DNA of 64,000 nt from Rufibacter roseus (GTDB lineage: Bacteria; Bacteroidota; Bacteroidia; Cytophagales; Hymenobacteraceae), in contig NZ_LRML01000007.1 of NCBI RefSeq assembly GCF_001647285.1, positions 1-64,000 of the forward strand, in the 5' to 3' direction. The notes below the pieces were generated by a model that was not told where the DNA came from, did not search any database, and saw only the letters and a program-made list of their open reading frames with translations. Both the position numbers and the translations under genes were made by a program. This document shows, piece after piece, positions 61,359 through 64,000 of the stretch (the stretch's first letter is position 1; each line of letters begins with the position of its first letter).

Positions 61359-61859
61359 CTAAACCCTCCGGATAGCATACACTAATTCATCTAACAGTTC
61401 TCCATTTTTCACCAGCGTTTTCTCAAAATGGGCTTCTAAACTGAAACCTACCTTTTCTAAAACTCTTTGTGAGGCCAGATTGGTACCGAATGGACGGGCA
61501 AAGACTCTGTCAATCTCAAAAGATTGGAAGGCAAAATCAATCATTTGAAGTACGGCCTTGCTCATTAAGCCTTTGCCCCAATATTCTTCAGAGAGCCAAT
61601 ATCCAAGCTCTGCATTTCTGTGGTGAATATCTGCCTGCGGATGAACCCCTATTCCGCCAACGGCCTCGCCGTTAATATCTATCGCGAAAATATGTATTGG
61701 TTTATCTTTGGTTGCAAACTCTATAAAGGACCGCCCGTTTTCTTCTGTATAAGGGTGCGGAAAGGCGTCGGTCATGAAGCGGGCTATGTTGATGTTGTTG
61801 CCATGCTTCACCACACTGTCCAGATCATCAATTTGCCAGGGTCTTAGCTTGAAATCCAT
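61359..61859 (-). CDS. GNAT-family acetyltransferase, RimJ/RimL-like
   Basis: The 166-residue protein has the GNAT acetyl-CoA motif near ELGYWLSEEYWGKGLMSKAVLQMIDFAF and FGTNLASQRVLEKVGFSLEAHFEKTLVKNGE, the typical ending of the RimJ/RimL type that modifies N-termini or small amines. The substrate is not predictable from sequence. It stands alone between the EF-hand and S41 genes. Confidence 0.88.
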   Translation of the reverse strand: MDFKLRPWQIDDLDSVVKHGNNINIARFMTDAFPHPYTEENGRSFIEFATKDKPIHIFAIDINGEAVGGIGVHPQADIHHRNAELGYWLSEEYWGKGLMSKAVLQMIDFAFQSFEIDRVFARPFGTNLASQRVLEKVGFSLEAHFEKTLVKNGELLDELVYAIRRV

Positions 61860-61964
61860 CGATAGTTTATATTAAGAGCTAATGAATTGTGGTTTAATTA
61901 TACCAGATTGAAAATGGTTAATATTTCTCAGGGAGACGCTGCTAAACCGTCACAATTCTGATGG

Positions 61965-62008
61965 CTGCTGTTTTAGCCCTCTTTTTCAGAAAATAGCGCT
62001 AATACAGC
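61965..62008. repeat. long intergenic palindrome (degenerate family member)
   Basis: GCTGCTGTTTTAGCCCTC is followed by AAATAGCGCTAATACAGC. It lies between the S41 and GNAT genes. Confidence 0.65.
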
Positions 62009-62015
62009 TCATCAA

Positions 62016-63851
62016 TCAGTTGGCATTGATTAATTCAATGGCTCGGTCTAAAGGCTCATCTCTTTTTTCCTGCATCGCCTTTAAAGTAGATTTCACCTCT
62101 TGGTTTATTTTTATGCCAATGCGTTGGGTGGTTGTCATGTCAGGATAAAAAACGGCGTTTGCCGTACATTCCACCACATAATTACCAGGCAGGTAAAAAC
62201 GTTTTACATCGCCGTCGGCTCCGGCGGTTTGCTGCCCAATAGTAATAGCCTCTGGAAAAAGGTGTTGCAGGTTCATGGCCAGCCACTCTCCAATACCTTG
62301 GGTGGAGCCGTTTACCAGTAACACAACTTTGGCAGGACGAGGCGCCCCCAGAGGAGTAATGTTAGTGGGAAAATATGCCTCTCTTCTGGCCAGATAGCTA
62401 TAAGTTGCAGGAGTTTCTGGGTTTAGCAAGTAATAGCGGGCAAATAAGTTATCTGCGGTGCCAAATTTCCGGTAAAGGTGTTCATACACAAAGTCTGAAT
62501 TGTCTGGCGTACCGCGTAAATCTAGTATAAGTCCTTTGGCGGCTATTATCTGGTTGAACAATGAATCTAATCGCTTTCCAATATCCTCTATTTGCACATC
62601 TTCTGACAGCCGCTCTGTGTCATTGATCTGAACATAGGCAATGGAGTCTCCTATCCACTGCAGCCCTTTCTTTTTCTTTACTGGATTCAGCCTTTTTTTG
62701 AAATATTGATCTATGAGCTGGGCTTTATCTGGTTGCAGCGGGTCTATTAGCTGCAGATTTACACTTATGAGATCATTTCCCCGCAGCAATAGCACCTTTG
62801 TGTCTGAATCAGCGGAGCGAAACAATAAATTATCTCCCCACTCTCCTACCTTGGCCCATAACGCCGATCTGTTCGAAACTGACAAAACGTTTTCCAGCGC
62901 CGATACCCATACATCAATTGGTTGGTCATCTAATTCTTCCAGAACATCATTCACTTGAATATTAGATTTTGCGCAAAGTTCTGGATCAATCAGATTTGTA
63001 ACGACTATTCTTCGATCTATCACTTTATAGTCAAAGGGCGGATAGAACTTGTTCTTGAAGATACTTTCTTTGTAATGCAGCTGCCGAAAAAAAGGAAAGG
63101 CCTGACTGTCATCCAGGCGGGCGTTCAATCCTAATAAAGCCGTTTCATAAGCTTGGCGGCTTCCGGCTTGGCTGAACAACGGAATAAAATCCTGCACCAC
63201 CATGTCCCAATTCTCATCCATGAGGTATTTATGGGGGTACAGGTAATCTACAAAGGCTTTGAATTTAGCCAGGGCCAACATACGGAGGGCATACGGCACA
63301 TTTTCTTCCTTCGGAATTTCATAGGCCGGTTCATTGGGCATGGTGCCGCCATAGGGATTATACCGCACATAGGTGTACTGGTGCTTTTCGTCGGTGAAAC
63401 GGTGGTCAAATACTGTCTGAAGAGCTTTCCGGTTATCTGCATTCAGGTACCTTGAACGGGTGCGCCAGCGGTCATCTAAGTTCCGAAGCAGAAAGGCATG
63501 GGGAGTTTTGTTGAGGGACGGTGTTACTTTGGGCGTGCCAGGCATTCCTACCTCCTGTAGCATAAGCGCTAGCACCTGGTTTACTTCTTTTTGGGTTGAG
63601 GCGTTGTCAAGCGGCGGCAGGTAGCGCAGAAAAAGTGAATCGGCAGAAATGTTACCTACGGCCAAGGCTGGGTGGTGGTACTTCAGAAAACCCCACACGT
63701 GGTAAAAGTAGAGATGCTTTTCGGTGTCTGGGCTATTTTGGGCACGTGCATAGGGGCTGCCCAAAAAGCAGGCGCAAAAAAGAAACAACGTAAGTACCCA
63801 ATAATGTACCCGCAAGGCACCGGCAATATAGCGGTAGGTGTTAAGTATCAT
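62016..63851 (-). CDS. S41-family serine peptidase, exported
   Basis: The 611-residue protein has a signal peptide (hydrophobic segment about 18-31, cleavage near ARAQ), a helical N-terminal region, a PDZ-like part about 290-345 (VIDRRIVVTNLIDPELCAKSNIQVNDVLEELD) and the S41 peptidase core (GLILDLRGTPDNSDFVYEHLY and VVLLVNGSTQGIGEWLAMNL with the presumed nucleophilic Ser). It resembles C-terminal-processing proteases or TSP-like enzymes acting in the periplasm. The general-base Lys was not confirmed. It is a single gene preceded by a partial gene on the same strand. Confidence 0.82.
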   Translation of the reverse strand: MILNTYRYIAGALRVHYWVLTLFLFCACFLGSPYARAQNSPDTEKHLYFYHVWGFLKYHHPALAVGNISADSLFLRYLPPLDNASTQKEVNQVLALMLQEVGMPGTPKVTPSLNKTPHAFLLRNLDDRWRTRSRYLNADNRKALQTVFDHRFTDEKHQYTYVRYNPYGGTMPNEPAYEIPKEENVPYALRMLALAKFKAFVDYLYPHKYLMDENWDMVVQDFIPLFSQAGSRQAYETALLGLNARLDDSQAFPFFRQLHYKESIFKNKFYPPFDYKVIDRRIVVTNLIDPELCAKSNIQVNDVLEELDDQPIDVWVSALENVLSVSNRSALWAKVGEWGDNLLFRSADSDTKVLLLRGNDLISVNLQLIDPLQPDKAQLIDQYFKKRLNPVKKKKGLQWIGDSIAYVQINDTERLSEDVQIEDIGKRLDSLFNQIIAAKGLILDLRGTPDNSDFVYEHLYRKFGTADNLFARYYLLNPETPATYSYLARREAYFPTNITPLGAPRPAKVVLLVNGSTQGIGEWLAMNLQHLFPEAITIGQQTAGADGDVKRFYLPGNYVVECTANAVFYPDMTTTQRIGIKINQEVKSTLKAMQEKRDEPLDRAIELINAN

Positions 63852-63878
63852 GCTGAAAAGAAAGGGTAAGGCCAGATA

Positions 63879-64000
63879 TTACTGTAAGTCTATGGTTCTT
63901 TCTTCTATGCTGGTGGTGTTGTCTGCCTTTATGATTTTAGTTTGCACGCTGTACATCACCCACCCAGATTCATGAATTCTGGAGGCTACCAAAATTTCAT
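63879..64000 (-). CDS. 3' end of a further gene, cut by the window edge
   Basis: On the minus strand a frame enters from the right edge, is open for 39 codons (ends ...ADNTTSIEERTIDLQ, stop at 63879-63881) and has no start within the window. Too little is seen to name a family. Its stop lies 27 bases upstream of the S41 gene, so the two may be co-transcribed. Confidence 0.55.
   Translation of the reverse strand, partial: EILVASRIHESGWVMYSVQTKIIKADNTTSIEERTIDLQ

Noticed and set aside
1-64000. tRNA or rRNA genes
   Set aside because: I looked for cloverleaf-like arms and TTCRANNC segments in the gaps and found none that could be supported.

Overview
The window is a stretch of a Bacteroidota chromosome, most likely Cytophagales / Hymenobacteraceae (a Rufibacter/Nibribacter-like genome is an inference from gene content, not proven). 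Supporting signs are a SusC/SusD pair, lipoproteins with acidic residues after the lipid cysteine, a type IX secretion C-terminal domain, TANNTTTG-type -7 boxes, no clear Shine-Dalgarno sequences, and DUF3078, GIN-domain and UlaG-like families.

Layout. (1) 1-3.9 kb: an AT-rich row of five small same-strand genes separated by related, foldable spacers. At two cassettes the two ends are inverted copies of each other, as expected for integron gene cassettes next to attC-like sites. No integrase is visible in the window. (2) 4-15 kb: housekeeping and signalling. hemA lies next to a four-gene cascade: a tandem FixL-like PAS histidine kinase, a single-domain receiver, a receiver-kinase and a receiver-CRP/FNR fusion. 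An L,D-transpeptidase, a DUF3078 outer-membrane protein and a YycJ-like hydrolase follow. (3) 15-50 kb: a glucuronoxylan utilisation region. It holds xylB-xylA-xylE; SusC, SusD and two surface glycan-binding lipoproteins; a long minus-strand unit (mannonate dehydratase, GH115, frameshifted GH43, transketolase N half, acetylesterase, transketolase C half); and a plus-strand unit (LacI regulator, GH67, SDR, GH10, GH43, small lipoprotein, GH2, UlaG-like hydrolase). (4) 50-64 kb: small disordered or lipoprotein genes, a ferredoxin reductase, a YtrA-like GntR/ABC operon with a visible promoter and operator, MsrA, a ClC channel, a MsrB/kinase/MsrB operon, an EF-hand lipoprotein, a GNAT enzyme, an S41 peptidase and the end of a further gene.

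How it fits together. GH10 would cut xylan, SusCD and the glycan-binding lipoproteins would capture and import oligosaccharides, GH115/GH67 would remove (methyl)glucuronic acid, the esterase would remove acetyl groups and GH43 enzymes would release xylose or arabinose. XylE/XylA/XylB with the split transketolase would feed the pentose phosphate pathway; UxuA and the SDR would handle part of the glucuronate branch. Glucuronate isomerase, KDG kinase and KDPG aldolase are not in the window.

Two non-coding systems stand out. One is the integron-like cassette array at the left edge. The other is a family of over twenty long intergenic palindromes with a shared core and copy-specific, compensating outer arms; they occupy every gap of the long minus-strand xylan unit but are absent from the tightly packed operons.
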